From the NCBI GenBank assembly GCA_025362495.1, contig JANYGI010000138.1, positions 56,523 through 120,522 of the forward strand: a stretch of 64,000 bases of DNA. Reading direction: 5' to 3'. The position numbers and the translations under genes were made by a program. The notes beneath the pieces are model-generated. The model worked only from the letters and a program-made list of their open reading frames with translations, was not told the DNA's origin and did no database searches. Shown here piece after piece: positions 54,676 through 64,000 of the stretch (position 1 is the first letter of the stretch; each line of letters starts with the position of its first letter). Origin of the DNA: Byssovorax sp. (lineage in GTDB: Bacteria > Myxococcota_A > Polyangia > Polyangiales > Polyangiaceae).

Positions 54676-56814
54676 GTGCCCCCTTCCTTTCGCCCCTCGA
54701 AGTTTCGCCGCCGAGCAACGACGTGGTTCCGGGGAGCGGCCCGTCCGATCGCCGCATTCACGACGGGCGCCATCGCGCTCGCGGCGTGCATCAGCGTCGC
54801 GCCGTCCGGCATCCATCGCGAGACGGATCAAGGCACGGGCGGCGACGGGATCGATCTCGCCGACGCCGCGCCGCCGGACAACCCGCTGCCCGAGGCCGGG
54901 GCGTCCGATCCCCACGCGGTGATCGGCGCCGAGCCCTCGCACGGCCCGTTCGCGGGCGGTCAGCGCGTGCTGATCCACGGCAAAGGCTTCTCGTCGAAGG
55001 CGCGGATCTGGTTCGGGGAAACCGAGGTCGACGCGACGACGGTGATCCCGATCGATCCCTCGCGCGTGCAGGCCGGCGCGCCCGCGGCCAAGGCCGGCCC
55101 CGTCGACATCAGCGTGCAGAACGGCACCGACGCCTCGACAAAGCGCACGCTGATCGGGGGGTACACCTACGACGCGCTCTACGCCGCTCCTGCCACCGGC
55201 CCGGTCCCCGGCGGGACCGTGATCGAGATCATCGGCCAGGGCACCGCGTGGGACGCGACCACCGTCGCGCGGATCGATCAGAAGCCCTGCACCAACCTCA
55301 AGGTCGTGAGCCCCACGGTGCTCGACTGCACGGTGCCCCCGGGCAGCCCCGGCTCGAAGACGATCTCGGTCGCGACCGGGAGCGAGACGATCCTCGTCCT
55401 CGACGCTTACACCTACGAGGACAGCGACAACGGGTACAAGGGCGGCCTCAGCGGCGCTCCCATCGCCGGCGCGATCACCGTGCTCGCGTACGACAACTAC
55501 ACCGGGGCGGCGATCCCCGGCGCGCACGTGATCCTCGGGTCGAACATCGCGTCGGCGATCGTGGCCACGACGAGCGCGACCGGGGTCGCGGCGATCAACG
55601 ATCCCTCGCTCACCGGGCCCGTCACCGTCACCATCGCGGGCCTCTGCCACAGCCCGATCACCTTCGTCGACGTGCCCGTCGACAAGGTCACGGCCTACCT
55701 CGATCCGGTGCTCTCGCCGGCGTGCGCCGGCATGGGCGATCCTCCGCCGGTGGGCGGCAAGCCGACGACGCTCGGCACCGTCACGGGCGAGCTCGTCTGG
55801 CCGAGCGTGCAGGAGTTCAAGAAGGGCACGTGGAGCAACGTGCCCGCCGTGAAGGGCCCGAACGAGATGCGCACGGCGTACCTGTTCACCGCCGCCGGCG
55901 ACGCGACGCAGACGTTCCAGCTCCCCTCGCCCGGCGCCGCGCTCACCGAGGCCACCCCGGGCGAGACGGGCTACAAGTTCGCCATCGCCGCGTTCCCGGG
56001 CAACCGCGGCTTCTACGCGCTGGCCGGGATCGAGGACCGGTCGACGAACCCGCCGAAGTTCACCGCGTACGCGATGGGCGCCGTCAGCGGCGTCCCGGTG
56101 CTGCCCGGCTCGAACACCGACTCGGTCTACATCGCGATGGGCAAGACGCTCGACCAGGCGCTGCAGATGGACGTGAAGGCCCCGCCGCCCGGCGCGAAGG
56201 GCCCGGATCGCCTCCGCGCGACGGTGGCCGTCATGCTGGGCAACGATGGCTTCGCGATCCTCCCCGCCGGCCAGAAGGCGCCGCTCTTGCCGGTGCAAGG
56301 GCTGCTCTCGTTCGTCGGGGTCCCGTCGCTCGACGGGGATCTCGCGGGCTCGAGCTACGTGTCGACGGCGCGCGCGCAGACGGGGATCACCGGGACGACG
56401 CCGCTCTCGGTGATCAGCCGCGTGCTCACCACGACGACGAGCCAGATCGTCCCGATGAACGGCTTCGTCAACGTTCCTACCCTGGTGTCGCCCGACGTCA
56501 ACGGCGCGTGGGACGGTAGACACCTGGCAACGACGTTCCCGCCGGGCGGCTCGCCGATCGACATCAGCGTCTACGACGTGCAGGCCGGCGGCGGCATCGT
56601 GCACTGGCTGATCGCGGTGCCCAAGGGCTCCAACGCCATCGAGGTGCCGGACCTCTCCGGGTTCCCCGACAGCGCGCTCCCGGCCGGGCCGATCACCATC
56701 GGCGTCTACGGCGGCCGCGTCGACGGCTTCGACTACACCCAGCTGCGCTACCGCTGGATCCGCACCACGGGGATGACGGCCTACGCGCTCGACTACTTCA
56801 GCGCGCACCTCTGA
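54676..56814 (+). CDS. IPT/TIG-domain lipoprotein
   Basis: A 712-residue protein from GTG 54676. A long basic N-terminus leads to a hydrophobic segment and a lipobox (ALAAC, Cys38). After a linker come two IPT/TIG-type immunoglobulin domains: about 82-170 (EPSHGPFAGGQRVLIHGKGF) and 172-250 (APATGPVPGGTVIEIIGQGT). A carboxypeptidase-regulatory-like beta domain follows (about 265-330; TVLAYDNYTGAAIPGAHVIL). The remaining 370 residues are beta-rich without a recognised domain. It is probably surface-anchored. The next gene begins at its stop codon (TGATG), so the two surface proteins are co-expressed. Confidence 0.82.
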   Translation: MPPSFRPSKFRRRATTWFRGAARPIAAFTTGAIALAACISVAPSGIHRETDQGTGGDGIDLADAAPPDNPLPEAGASDPHAVIGAEPSHGPFAGGQRVLIHGKGFSSKARIWFGETEVDATTVIPIDPSRVQAGAPAAKAGPVDISVQNGTDASTKRTLIGGYTYDALYAAPATGPVPGGTVIEIIGQGTAWDATTVARIDQKPCTNLKVVSPTVLDCTVPPGSPGSKTISVATGSETILVLDAYTYEDSDNGYKGGLSGAPIAGAITVLAYDNYTGAAIPGAHVILGSNIASAIVATTSATGVAAINDPSLTGPVTVTIAGLCHSPITFVDVPVDKVTAYLDPVLSPACAGMGDPPPVGGKPTTLGTVTGELVWPSVQEFKKGTWSNVPAVKGPNEMRTAYLFTAAGDATQTFQLPSPGAALTEATPGETGYKFAIAAFPGNRGFYALAGIEDRSTNPPKFTAYAMGAVSGVPVLPGSNTDSVYIAMGKTLDQALQMDVKAPPPGAKGPDRLRATVAVMLGNDGFAILPAGQKAPLLPVQGLLSFVGVPSLDGDLAGSSYVSTARAQTGITGTTPLSVISRVLTTTTSQIVPMNGFVNVPTLVSPDVNGAWDGRHLATTFPPGGSPIDISVYDVQAGGGIVHWLIAVPKGSNAIEVPDLSGFPDSALPAGPITIGVYGGRVDGFDYTQLRYRWIRTTGMTAYALDYFSAHL

Positions 56815-58835
56815 TGCGACGACTGATGCGACTGATGCGACGACGAACCTCGACCCCTCGCCTCTCGTGGCTCCTGTTCGCGGGCTTCACGGCCTTCGCC
56901 GCGCAGAGCTGCTTCGACTCCGGCACGCGGTGGCAGGCCCTCCCGGTGAAGCCGCCGCCCGGCCCGGCGTGCGTCGCCGACACGCAGCGGTGCGCGGTCG
57001 GCAAGCTCCAGCGCTGCGAGGGCAGCACGCCGGCGTGGGTCACCAAGAACGACTGCGCGGGCGCGGGGAAGGTCTGCGCGCCGAACCTCTGGGCCTGCAC
57101 CGATTGCATCCCCGACCAGGCGAGCTGCGACGGCGAGAGCGTGCGCGCGTGCAACGCCGACGGGACCATGGGCGCGGCCACGTCGACCTGCGACACCACC
57201 AAGGGCGTCGCCTGCCGCGACGGCGCCTGCTTCGATCTCTGCAACCGCGCGACGATCGAGCGCAGCAACGTCGGCTGCGAGTACTGGGCGGTCGACCTCG
57301 ACAACGCGATGATCAGCGCGACGAGCAACGCCGCCGCGCAGCAGTTCGCGGTGGTGATCTCCAACCCGCAGCCCGACGTCGCGGCGGTGGTGCACGTCTT
57401 CCAGGATGACGGTCAGCCCGGCGACGCGCCGGCGCCGATCGAGGTGCAGGGCGCGACGATCGCGCCGCTCAACCTCCAGGTCTTCAAGCTCGGCCCGCGC
57501 GAGGTCGACGGCAGCCCCGACGGCGAGTTCAACACCGGGACCAACACCGCGCTGACGCGGCACGCGTACAAGATCACCTCGAATTACCCTGTCGTTGCTT
57601 ACCAGTTCAACCCGCTCGAGAACGTCAACGTGTTCTCCAACGACGCCTCGCTGCTCAAGCCGGTCGAGGCGCTGACGACGGCGACCACCGGGCTCCTCCC
57701 GGCGTACGTCGTCGCGGGGTGGCCGCAGACCATCGCCGCGACCGACGATCCGAACACCAATTTCAGCCCGTCGAGCCCGATCAACCTGCGCGCGTTCCTG
57801 ACGATCGTGGGCACGAAAGAGGCGACGACGGTCCGCGTCCACACGCGCGCCGCGGTCGTCGCCGGTGGCCCGGTGATGGCCACGCCGGCGTCGGGGATCA
57901 TCACCGCGACGCTGGGCGCGTTCGACGTGCTCAACCTCGAGACCGGGGATTTCAACGCCGATTTCACCGGCTCGGTGATCGACGCCGACGGGCCGGTCGC
58001 GGTGTTCTCGGGTACCGAGGCGTCCGACGCGCCGCACTTCAAGACGCTGTCCGATCGCCGGTGCTGCGCCGATCACCTGGAAGATCAGCTCGATCCGCTC
58101 CGGACCGCGGGGAAGATCTTCGCCATCGCTCACACGCCGAGCCGGACGGCCGCGGTGAAGGCCGCGGGCGCGAAGATCAACGCGGTGCCCGAGCCCGACT
58201 TCGTGCGCTTCGTCGCCGCGTCGACCAAGGGCGCGACGATCACCACGACGCTCCCGAAGCCCGACGACGTGATTCACCTGAGCGGCCTCGGCGACTTCCG
58301 CGAGGTGACCGCATACCGCGACTTCATGGCCACGAGCAGCGATCCGATCCATGTCGCGCAGGTGATGGCGAGCCAGGACGCGGCCGGCGTGAAGCGCGGC
58401 CTCCCGGGCGGCGATCCGAGCCTGCTGATCGAGCCGCCGATCGAGCAGTTTCGCGCCGACTACGTGTTCCTGACGCCGGACAAGTACGCCTTCGACTTCG
58501 TATCGATCGTCGCGCCGCCGGCGGCGCTGGTGCTGTTCGACGACACCCCGCTGACGAGCCTCGCGTGCTCGATGGGGCCGGCCGATGGCCTCACCGACGA
58601 GGAGCGCGGCTCAGCGGATCCGCAGTTCGTCGTGTATCGCTGCCAGCTCAGCTTCCCGGTGATCGATCCGAACAAGCTCGCGCCCGACAACCTGACGCCC
58701 GGTCTTCAGAACGACGGGGTGCATCGGATCGTCGGCAACGCGCCGCTCGGCGTGACGGTGATGGGGTTCGACTCGTTCGTGAGCTACGACTACGCGGCCG
58801 GGACCGACCTCAACGAGCTCGGCGTGGCGCAGTAG
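56814..58835 (+). CDS. IgGFc-binding-type surface lipoprotein
   Basis: A 673-residue protein overlapping the TIG gene stop by 1 nt. Three in-frame ATGs lie within a short repeated sequence (MRRLMRLMRRR), so the exact start is uncertain. The signal ends in FAAQSC (Cys33), a possible lipobox. A Cys-rich segment of about 100 residues (CVADTQRCAVGKLQRCEGST and similar) precedes an IgGFc-binding N-terminal-type domain starting GCEYWAVDLDNAMISATSNA, with VVISNPQPDVAAVVHVFQDD and YKITSNYPVVAYQFNPLENV. This domain type is frequent in myxobacterial surface proteins. Adhesion is the usual guess. It ends 74 bp before the convergent GIDE-domain gene. Confidence 0.85.
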   Translation: MRRLMRLMRRRTSTPRLSWLLFAGFTAFAAQSCFDSGTRWQALPVKPPPGPACVADTQRCAVGKLQRCEGSTPAWVTKNDCAGAGKVCAPNLWACTDCIPDQASCDGESVRACNADGTMGAATSTCDTTKGVACRDGACFDLCNRATIERSNVGCEYWAVDLDNAMISATSNAAAQQFAVVISNPQPDVAAVVHVFQDDGQPGDAPAPIEVQGATIAPLNLQVFKLGPREVDGSPDGEFNTGTNTALTRHAYKITSNYPVVAYQFNPLENVNVFSNDASLLKPVEALTTATTGLLPAYVVAGWPQTIAATDDPNTNFSPSSPINLRAFLTIVGTKEATTVRVHTRAAVVAGGPVMATPASGIITATLGAFDVLNLETGDFNADFTGSVIDADGPVAVFSGTEASDAPHFKTLSDRRCCADHLEDQLDPLRTAGKIFAIAHTPSRTAAVKAAGAKINAVPEPDFVRFVAASTKGATITTTLPKPDDVIHLSGLGDFREVTAYRDFMATSSDPIHVAQVMASQDAAGVKRGLPGGDPSLLIEPPIEQFRADYVFLTPDKYAFDFVSIVAPPAALVLFDDTPLTSLACSMGPADGLTDEERGSADPQFVVYRCQLSFPVIDPNKLAPDNLTPGLQNDGVHRIVGNAPLGVTVMGFDSFVSYDYAAGTDLNELGVAQ

Positions 58836-58909
58836 CCGGAGGGGAAGGCCGCTGGCGATCGGGGGACGATCGGGCCACCTCCCCCGGCGCGGCGGGGTGC
58901 TGGAGCGTG

Positions 58910-59941
58910 TTACTTCTTCTTGGGGATCACGACCGGCGTCTTGACCACCGGCGTGGAGGCCTTCGCGGTCGTCGCGGGCGCGGCCGTCGTCGCCGGAGCG
59001 GCCGCCGAGCCGGCGGGCTTCGCCGAGGTGACCGTGGTCGGCTTCACGGGGAGCGCGGCGTGGACCGGCGCGGCGGTGCCGGCCGTCGTGGTGCCCGCGC
59101 CGGCGGCGCTGTCGGCGGGGACGGCGCCCGAGGCCGACGCGTCAGGCGCAGCCGTCGCGGTGGCGCTGGCCGGGGTGGCCGTGAGCAGGCCGACCGTGAG
59201 CAGGATGGCGCCGATCGCGCTCGACGCGATGGTGGTGATCATGCCGATCTTCGCGCCCTTGACCGCCGAACCGAGCGTGGCTTCGCGGCCCTTGTCGGAC
59301 AGCATCAGCGAGCTCCAGCCCATGTCGCCGAGCGTCGGGCCGTACTGACCCTGCGAGAGCTTGCCGAGCGCGAACAGCGTCTGGCCGGCCTGGAACGGCA
59401 CGATCTTCTCGACGCCCTTGAAGCCCTTGACGTTCTCGCCGCCGGGGAGGTGCGGGACCTGGGTGCGGAGGTTACCGAACATCAGCTCGCCGGGGAGCAG
59501 CATCCCGATGCGGATCTCGCTGCTGTGCGACGTCTTCAGGTCGGAGTCGGGCTTCTTGGTGCAGTCGATCGCGACGCCGCCCGTGCCGTCCGTGAGCGTG
59601 AAGACGGTGCCGAGCTTCTCGGTGTTGACGCTGGTGCTACCGCTCGAGGTGGTGCGGTTGCCGCTGGAGTCGGTGCTGGACTTCTCCCACTGGCGAACGA
59701 GCTCGAACTCCCAGTAGAGGCACTGCTGCCCGGAGGCCGGCGCGATGAGGGGCTGACCCTGGACCTGGCCCTCGCAGGAAACTTGCCCCTTTGCGTCCGC
59801 AGATGCGGGACCCTGCTGCTGGATCTCCGACGGTTTGCGGAACGGGACGTTTTTGATCTTCCCGGCCTTCCTGGCCATGATGAACCAGTAGATCGCGGCG
59901 ATGAACCCGATTGCCAATAGAAGCCCACCAAATCCGGCCAT
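58910..59941 (-). CDS. GIDE-domain membrane protein (MUL1-like, no RING)
   Basis: A 343-residue protein with an N-terminal membrane helix (about 3-22, GFGGLLLAIGFIAAIYWFI). A GIDE-type domain follows: GQVSCEGQVQGQPLIAPASG, then CLYWEFELVRQWEKSS, the conserved C-x-W/Y-x-x-x-E-x region. A second membrane helix is at about 231-252 (MITTIASSAIGAILLTVGLL). The C-terminal 85 residues are Ala/Thr/Pro low-complexity and end KKK. Eukaryotic relatives are mitochondrial ubiquitin ligases, but no RING domain is present here. A membrane-stress or quality-control role is inferred only from the family. Confidence 0.82.
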   Translation of the reverse strand: MAGFGGLLLAIGFIAAIYWFIMARKAGKIKNVPFRKPSEIQQQGPASADAKGQVSCEGQVQGQPLIAPASGQQCLYWEFELVRQWEKSSTDSSGNRTTSSGSTSVNTEKLGTVFTLTDGTGGVAIDCTKKPDSDLKTSHSSEIRIGMLLPGELMFGNLRTQVPHLPGGENVKGFKGVEKIVPFQAGQTLFALGKLSQGQYGPTLGDMGWSSLMLSDKGREATLGSAVKGAKIGMITTIASSAIGAILLTVGLLTATPASATATAAPDASASGAVPADSAAGAGTTTAGTAAPVHAALPVKPTTVTSAKPAGSAAAPATTAAPATTAKASTPVVKTPVVIPKKK

Positions 59942-60018
59942 GTGCGGTAATCCTCCTGAGATCCGCGTGTATACGCTGGAATGGCGGGGCCAATCTGCAA
60001 AAAAAAGAAACTTTCACG

Positions 60019-62328
60019 CTAAAAAATTGCGCTGCCCTTGACCTCGGGCACGGACGCCGCAGCAAGCAGGCAGGAAGCACCGGCCACCAGGAAGACGGCG
60101 CTGTAGCCAAGACCGAGGGCCACGAAGGCTCCCGCACCGACCGCCGCGACACCTGCCGCTCCCGCGAGCGCCCAGCACCACGGGAGCAGCTCGGGCGACC
60201 GGACGGCCACGACCTTCGCGCCGAGCGGGAGGAGTGAGCCCAGCAGGGCGCCGACCGGCAGGAGGACGAGCACGACCAGCGCGAGGCGACCGGCGAACGG
60301 GAGGCCTCCCGTGGCGTCGAGGAGCGGCGCGACCGCGACGGCGTCGAGGGCGAGCACCGCGACGAGGAGCTGCGCGTGGCGCCCCGCGGCGAGCGCGAAG
60401 CTCGGTGCGGCGATCGATCCCGTGAGCCGCGCGCCGCCGGCCGCCGCGAGGAGCAGCGCCGCGACGACCACCGAGAGCCCGGCGTCGGGGTGCCCGAGGT
60501 AGGCCACGAGGCGAGGCACGAGCGCGTGCACGGCGAGGACGAACCCGGCGCCGACGCCCAGGAAGTACAGCATCGGCCGCAGCCGACGCGGCGCGGGACC
60601 GGTGCCCCCGCCGCGCGCGAGGGAGCCCAGCGCGAGCAGCAGCAGCAGCACCGCGCCGATGGCAACGAGGAGCCCCGCCGCGAAGAGGCCCTGGCGCTCG
60701 TGGCGGAGCGTGGGCACGTCGGCGAGGATCTGCGGGAGAAAGCGCGCCGCGACGGGCTGAAAAATGAAGGGGCGATCGTCGGTCGCGGGGGCGAGATCGG
60801 TCGTGCCGTCGAGCGCCGTCAGCCGCGGATCCGCGCCCTCGACGAGCGTGCGCCGGAGCTCGGTGGGCGCCTGATCGGGCGCGAACGCTTCGGCGAATTT
60901 GCTCTTCTTGCAGTGTCGCCGCAGGAGCGCGATCTCGTCCTTCGTGAAGGGCGTGCGCTTGACGAGGAGGGCCGTGATCTTCGTCGCGCTGCAAGCGAAG
61001 AGGTGCTCGGCGGGGTTCGCAGCGCCGAGGCGGCGAAGGCCGGTCGCGGCCGTCGCGAGCAGCCGATCGGTCTCGGCCTCGGGTCGGCTCACGAGGAGCG
61101 TCCCCTCGGGCTGGAGGGCGGTCAGGTAGTCGCGGATCGCCTCGACCGTGTAGAGGCGTGAGCCCGTCAGCGCGAGCGCGCCGACCGCCGCGGGCGCCGA
61201 GGTGTCGGCGAGCGTCACGACGAGGCTGCGGAGCTTCGTGGGCGCGCCGAGCAAGTAGCTGCGCCCGTCGGCGACGACGACGTGGACCTCGGGCTTGTCG
61301 TAGAGATCGCCGCTCAGCGCGCGGTAGCGGCCGCGCACGACCTCGCGCACCAGGATCGGATCCGGCTCGATCGCCGTCACGTCTTTCTGGCCGGCGCGCA
61401 GCGCGGCGCGGACGTCGCGAGCGGCGCCGGGGCCGAGTACCGCCGCGGGTCCGCGGTCCTTGTGAAGCGCGTAGCCGAGCTCGTCGGGCTGCGCGGGCGG
61501 CGTGGTCTTGGCGTCGACGATCGACGTCGTGCTCGTGCCGTCGGAGCGCACCCAGGCGGTGCCACCGGCGGGCTTGTCGACCGTGACCAGCTCCGACTCG
61601 CTCCACTGCTGGAGCTCGACCTTGTCGATCGGCGTCCAGCGCAGCCCGGGAAGCTTGAGCCACGGCGCGCCGATGTCGCCCGCGAAGAGCACCGCCGTCG
61701 CCAGCACGAACGTGGAGACCACGGCGCCGCTGGCGCGACGCTCGGCCGGCACGTCGAGCGACGTGGCGCCGCGGCGCGCGCTCACATAGAAAATGATCCC
61801 GGTGCTGGCGAAGAGGATCGCCACGAGCAGGCACGCGCGCCCCGCGCCGACCGAGAACGCGGCGACCGTCACGAGCACGCCGAGCGCCGCCCCGCCGAGC
61901 GCCGCGAAATGGATCCGGCTCGCCGCGGACGCCGCGTGACGGAGCGCCGCCGCGACGACCGCGCCGACGGCGATGAACGGCAGCGACGAGCTCGCGACGA
62001 GGGCCACGAGCCGCAGCAGCCCGCCGCGATCGAAGGCCTCGAACATCTTGACGTTGAGCAGCACCAGCAGCGCGGCGACCGTCCCCGCCGAGGCCGCGCC
62101 CGCCAGGTACGCGAGCCGCGCCAGCAGCGCCGGGGGCCGCACCAGCGCGGGGACGAGGTGGACGAGGCCGCCGCCGACGGCGATCCCGAGCAGCGGGAGC
62201 GCGAGCATGACGAACGCCACCGGTTGCCCGAAGAGCGCCGCACAGAGGCGCGTGAGCGCGGTCGCGAGGACCACCGTCCCGCACGCGAGGACGGCGATCC
62301 CGCCGAAGAGGCCGTGGCGTTGGCTCAT
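60019..62328 (-). CDS. Membrane-embedded spermidine-synthase-like protein
   Basis: A 769-residue protein with start ATG 62328 (MSQRHGLFGGIAVLACGTVV), about 11 nt after AGGAGG; the seven codons upstream are not needed. The first 215 residues carry several hydrophobic helices. A Rossmann-type methyltransferase/aminopropyltransferase core spans about 290-500 (AAVLGPGAARDVRAALRAGQ, VTAIEPDP, VHVVVADGRSYLLG). The C-terminal 240 residues are again multi-helix. This membrane-soluble-membrane layout occurs in many bacterial spermine/spermidine-synthase-like proteins of unknown substrate. The glycine-rich loop is degenerate (GPGAARD), so nucleotide binding is uncertain. Confidence 0.8.
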   Translation of the reverse strand: MSQRHGLFGGIAVLACGTVVLATALTRLCAALFGQPVAFVMLALPLLGIAVGGGLVHLVPALVRPPALLARLAYLAGAASAGTVAALLVLLNVKMFEAFDRGGLLRLVALVASSSLPFIAVGAVVAAALRHAASAASRIHFAALGGAALGVLVTVAAFSVGAGRACLLVAILFASTGIIFYVSARRGATSLDVPAERRASGAVVSTFVLATAVLFAGDIGAPWLKLPGLRWTPIDKVELQQWSESELVTVDKPAGGTAWVRSDGTSTTSIVDAKTTPPAQPDELGYALHKDRGPAAVLGPGAARDVRAALRAGQKDVTAIEPDPILVREVVRGRYRALSGDLYDKPEVHVVVADGRSYLLGAPTKLRSLVVTLADTSAPAAVGALALTGSRLYTVEAIRDYLTALQPEGTLLVSRPEAETDRLLATAATGLRRLGAANPAEHLFACSATKITALLVKRTPFTKDEIALLRRHCKKSKFAEAFAPDQAPTELRRTLVEGADPRLTALDGTTDLAPATDDRPFIFQPVAARFLPQILADVPTLRHERQGLFAAGLLVAIGAVLLLLLALGSLARGGGTGPAPRRLRPMLYFLGVGAGFVLAVHALVPRLVAYLGHPDAGLSVVVAALLLAAAGGARLTGSIAAPSFALAAGRHAQLLVAVLALDAVAVAPLLDATGGLPFAGRLALVVLVLLPVGALLGSLLPLGAKVVAVRSPELLPWCWALAGAAGVAAVGAGAFVALGLGYSAVFLVAGASCLLAAASVPEVKGSAIF

Positions 62329-62383
62329 TTTGCGGCCCCCTCCTAGCACGACGAGCCGACGCTGTGTCGGCCCCGGAGCACGG

Positions 62384-64000
62384 TCATTTTCTGACAGATC
62401 GCCGCGGACGCGAGGCCCCGCGCTCCGGCATGAGCGGGATGAGCGGGACGAGCGGCCCGAGCGGCCACGCCTTCAGCAGCGGCACCGGCGACCCCGGTCC
62501 GCTCTGGCGCACGGCCCGCGCGCACTCGGCGACGAGGAGGCGCCGCGGTCCGAACGCCGACGAGCTCGCCGCGTCGGCGTCCATGAGGCGCGTCGGCGTG
62601 TCGGCCCCGAAATCGTCGGGGTGGCCCGGATCGTCGAGGAGGATGTGACCGAGCTCGTGCGCCAGCGCGAACGAGGCGCGCCCGGCGCGGATCCCGGCGC
62701 GATCTTCAATCAGCACGTTGCGCACCGAGCCGCCGTCGGCCGAGATGAACGACTCGCCGATCCGGCCTCCGCCGGCGAAGCTCGGGATCAGGAAGATCTC
62801 GATCGTGCTCGGATCGCCGTCGTCGAAGGCCTTGATCAGCGAGCGCTCCTCGACGGTGCCGGCGACGGCGTCGACGTCGCCGAAGTGCTGGAGGCCGTCC
62901 TCGAGATCGACGCGGCCGAGGCACGCGGTGAGCGTGGCGTCGCTGCTGAGCGCGCCGCTCGCGGGCGCGTCGATAGTGGCGAAGGCGCCGCCTCTTCGCC
63001 GCACGAGGACGTCGGCGCTGCCGAACGCGCCGGCGCCGATGGTCGGGTTGTCGGACACCGTGGTGACGAAGCCCGCGGCGTCGACGGCGGCGGCGACGGC
63101 GCGCGCGGCGACGGCGGGACGCGTCCCGGCGACGATCGGGATCTTGACGTCGCGCCCGTCGACGCGGACGTGGATCACCCCGCCGCTCGCCGGGAATCCG
63201 TGATCGCAGCCGACGGCGAGGAGGTGCGGCGCGGGAGGATCGACGACGCGCACGTCGAGCTCCGACGGCGGGCCGAAGCTCACGCCGCAGCCGCCCCAGA
63301 GTGAGTTTGCGCGCTCGACCTCGGCGCGCGCGACCTCGATCGCCTCGGCGTCGTCTCCGCCGAGCGGCGGCGGGCCGTGCGGGCCGAGGCGCAGGAGGAA
63401 CACGCGCAGCTTCGCGCGGAGCCGCTCGATCGGGCCGGCCGGCGTCGCGCGCGGACCGCCGACGCGGATCATCTGGAGCTTGTCACCCTGCGGCGACGTC
63501 ACGGCGAGGGCGCCGCCGAGCTCGGCGCGGATCGACCTGTTTTTCACGAGCGGATGGCCACGATCGATGTCGTCGGCCGCCGCGCGGATCGGCGGCGTCG
63601 AGCCGCACTGGAAGGTGGCTGCGACCCCCGCGGGGCACGGGACGGCGGAGAGCGGCAGCGCGACGAGCGCGTCGATCGGCTCGCCGTCAGCGCCGATCGA
63701 GAGGATGGATAGCGCCGCCGGGAGATCGTCGGCGACCCCGACAGCCACGAACCGGAGGGCGTCGGAATCATCGCGATCGCCCGTGGATCCAGGCGCGATC
63801 CGCGCGGGCGGCGTGCGCTCGAGCGAGGCGTGCGAGCGGGTCAGATCGACGACGTTCCCCTCCCCGTCGACGGCGCGGATCTCGATGGCGCCGAGCGCGA
63901 TCGTGCGGCCGAAGATGTCGACCTCGCTGCGCCCGGGGCCGACGGCCTGCAGCTCGATGCGCCGGGCGCGCGCGGGGATCGCGGCTCCAGGCGCAAGCGG
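62384..64000 (-). CDS. Putative zinc metalloprotease, partial (5' end outside window)
   Basis: The frame is open to the right edge, giving 538 residues of the C-terminal part. Upstream residues include RRIELQAVGPGRSEVDIFGR, so the true start lies beyond 64000. A metzincin/reprolysin-like motif HELGHILLDDPGHPDD (forward 62645-62659 for HELGH) supplies the zinc ligands and catalytic Glu. Before it are beta-rich segments (VDGRDVKIPIVAGTRPAVAA) and a secreted-protein-like ANSLWGGCGVSF. The C-terminus is Pro/Leu-rich. It probably acts outside the cytoplasm, as do most such proteins. It lies 56 bp upstream of the spermidine-synthase-like gene. Confidence 0.78.
   Translation of the reverse strand, partial: PLAPGAAIPARARRIELQAVGPGRSEVDIFGRTIALGAIEIRAVDGEGNVVDLTRSHASLERTPPARIAPGSTGDRDDSDALRFVAVGVADDLPAALSILSIGADGEPIDALVALPLSAVPCPAGVAATFQCGSTPPIRAAADDIDRGHPLVKNRSIRAELGGALAVTSPQGDKLQMIRVGGPRATPAGPIERLRAKLRVFLLRLGPHGPPPLGGDDAEAIEVARAEVERANSLWGGCGVSFGPPSELDVRVVDPPAPHLLAVGCDHGFPASGGVIHVRVDGRDVKIPIVAGTRPAVAARAVAAAVDAAGFVTTVSDNPTIGAGAFGSADVLVRRRGGAFATIDAPASGALSSDATLTACLGRVDLEDGLQHFGDVDAVAGTVEERSLIKAFDDGDPSTIEIFLIPSFAGGGRIGESFISADGGSVRNVLIEDRAGIRAGRASFALAHELGHILLDDPGHPDDFGADTPTRLMDADAASSSAFGPRRLLVAECARAVRQSGPGSPVPLLKAWPLGPLVPLIPLMPERGASRPRRSVRK

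Noticed and set aside
54193..56808. 871-codon minus-strand frame antisense to the TIG lipoprotein
   Set aside because: Composition is Arg/Asp/His/Gly shadow. The plus strand has a lipobox and TIG domains and is coupled to the next gene.
56812..56850. Short ATGCGACGA-type repeats as a regulatory element
   Set aside because: They simply encode Met-Arg-Arg-Leu units at the start of the IgGFc-type gene; noted only because they blur the start codon.

Overview
The window is a high-GC bacterial chromosome segment with dense coding and strong G/C bias at third codon positions. It is best explained as a member of the Myxococcota, probably Polyangiales. This is inferred from several signs: many Gly/Ser-linker lipoproteins, an IgGFc-binding-type surface protein, tandem Cys-repeat lipoproteins, and core genes (tig-clpP-clpX-lon, parAB, rpsB-tsf) scattered among large lineage-specific proteins. 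No rRNA, tRNA, CRISPR array, transposase or phage module was recognised. Both window ends cut genes, a Cys-rich secreted protein at the left and a putative zinc metalloprotease at the right.

Layout. 1-3.4 kb: envelope proteins, including a lipoprotein with 12 tandem Cys repeats. 3.5-9.8 kb: a complete five-gene oligopeptide ABC importer operon (oppABCDF, minus strand) whose OppA carries an unusual internal insertion. 10-13.3 kb: a TPR lipoprotein, a DedA/VTT membrane protein and parAB. 13.4-14.1 kb: two small ORFs ending in a strong terminator. 14.1-22.1 kb: the proteostasis block tig, clpP, clpX, lon, then purH. 22.3-24.0 kb: a second ParA-type ATPase, fused to two identical-spacing Cys fingers and paired with a ribbon-helix-helix protein. 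24.2-28.1 kb: an RluA-family pseudouridine synthase and glnD.

28.2-32.3 kb is an accessory patch with less uniform base composition. It holds small coupled unknown genes, one possibly AbiTii-like, and a VapB antitoxin whose VapC partner has lost its 3' half. The lost half is replaced by a fragment resembling the start of a nearby gene. 32.5-38.7 kb is one uninterrupted 2,077-residue gene that I cannot assign. 38.8-45.0 kb is a peptidoglycan-oriented cluster: a PG-binding protein with a poly-acidic tail, a beta-helix lipoprotein, a small beta-rich protein, a 1,066-residue protein with a PG-binding domain and M15-peptidase-like motifs, and a LysM-like/PG-binding protein. It is the best candidate here for an undescribed system.

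45.3-51.4 kb holds an orphan ExbD/TolR protein, a lipid A-type acyltransferase, an MlaF-like ATPase, a polysaccharide deacetylase, and tsf and rpsB. Two copies of a ~153-bp hairpin-bounded repeat lie in this stretch. 51.7-64.0 kb holds a divergent XRE regulator/PP2C phosphatase pair with a shared operator-like site, a RecF-like ATPase with an altered Walker B motif, two large surface lipoproteins, a GIDE-domain membrane protein, a membrane-embedded spermidine-synthase-like protein and the partial metalloprotease.

Many adjacent genes overlap by 1-4 nt, so translational coupling is the dominant operon arrangement.
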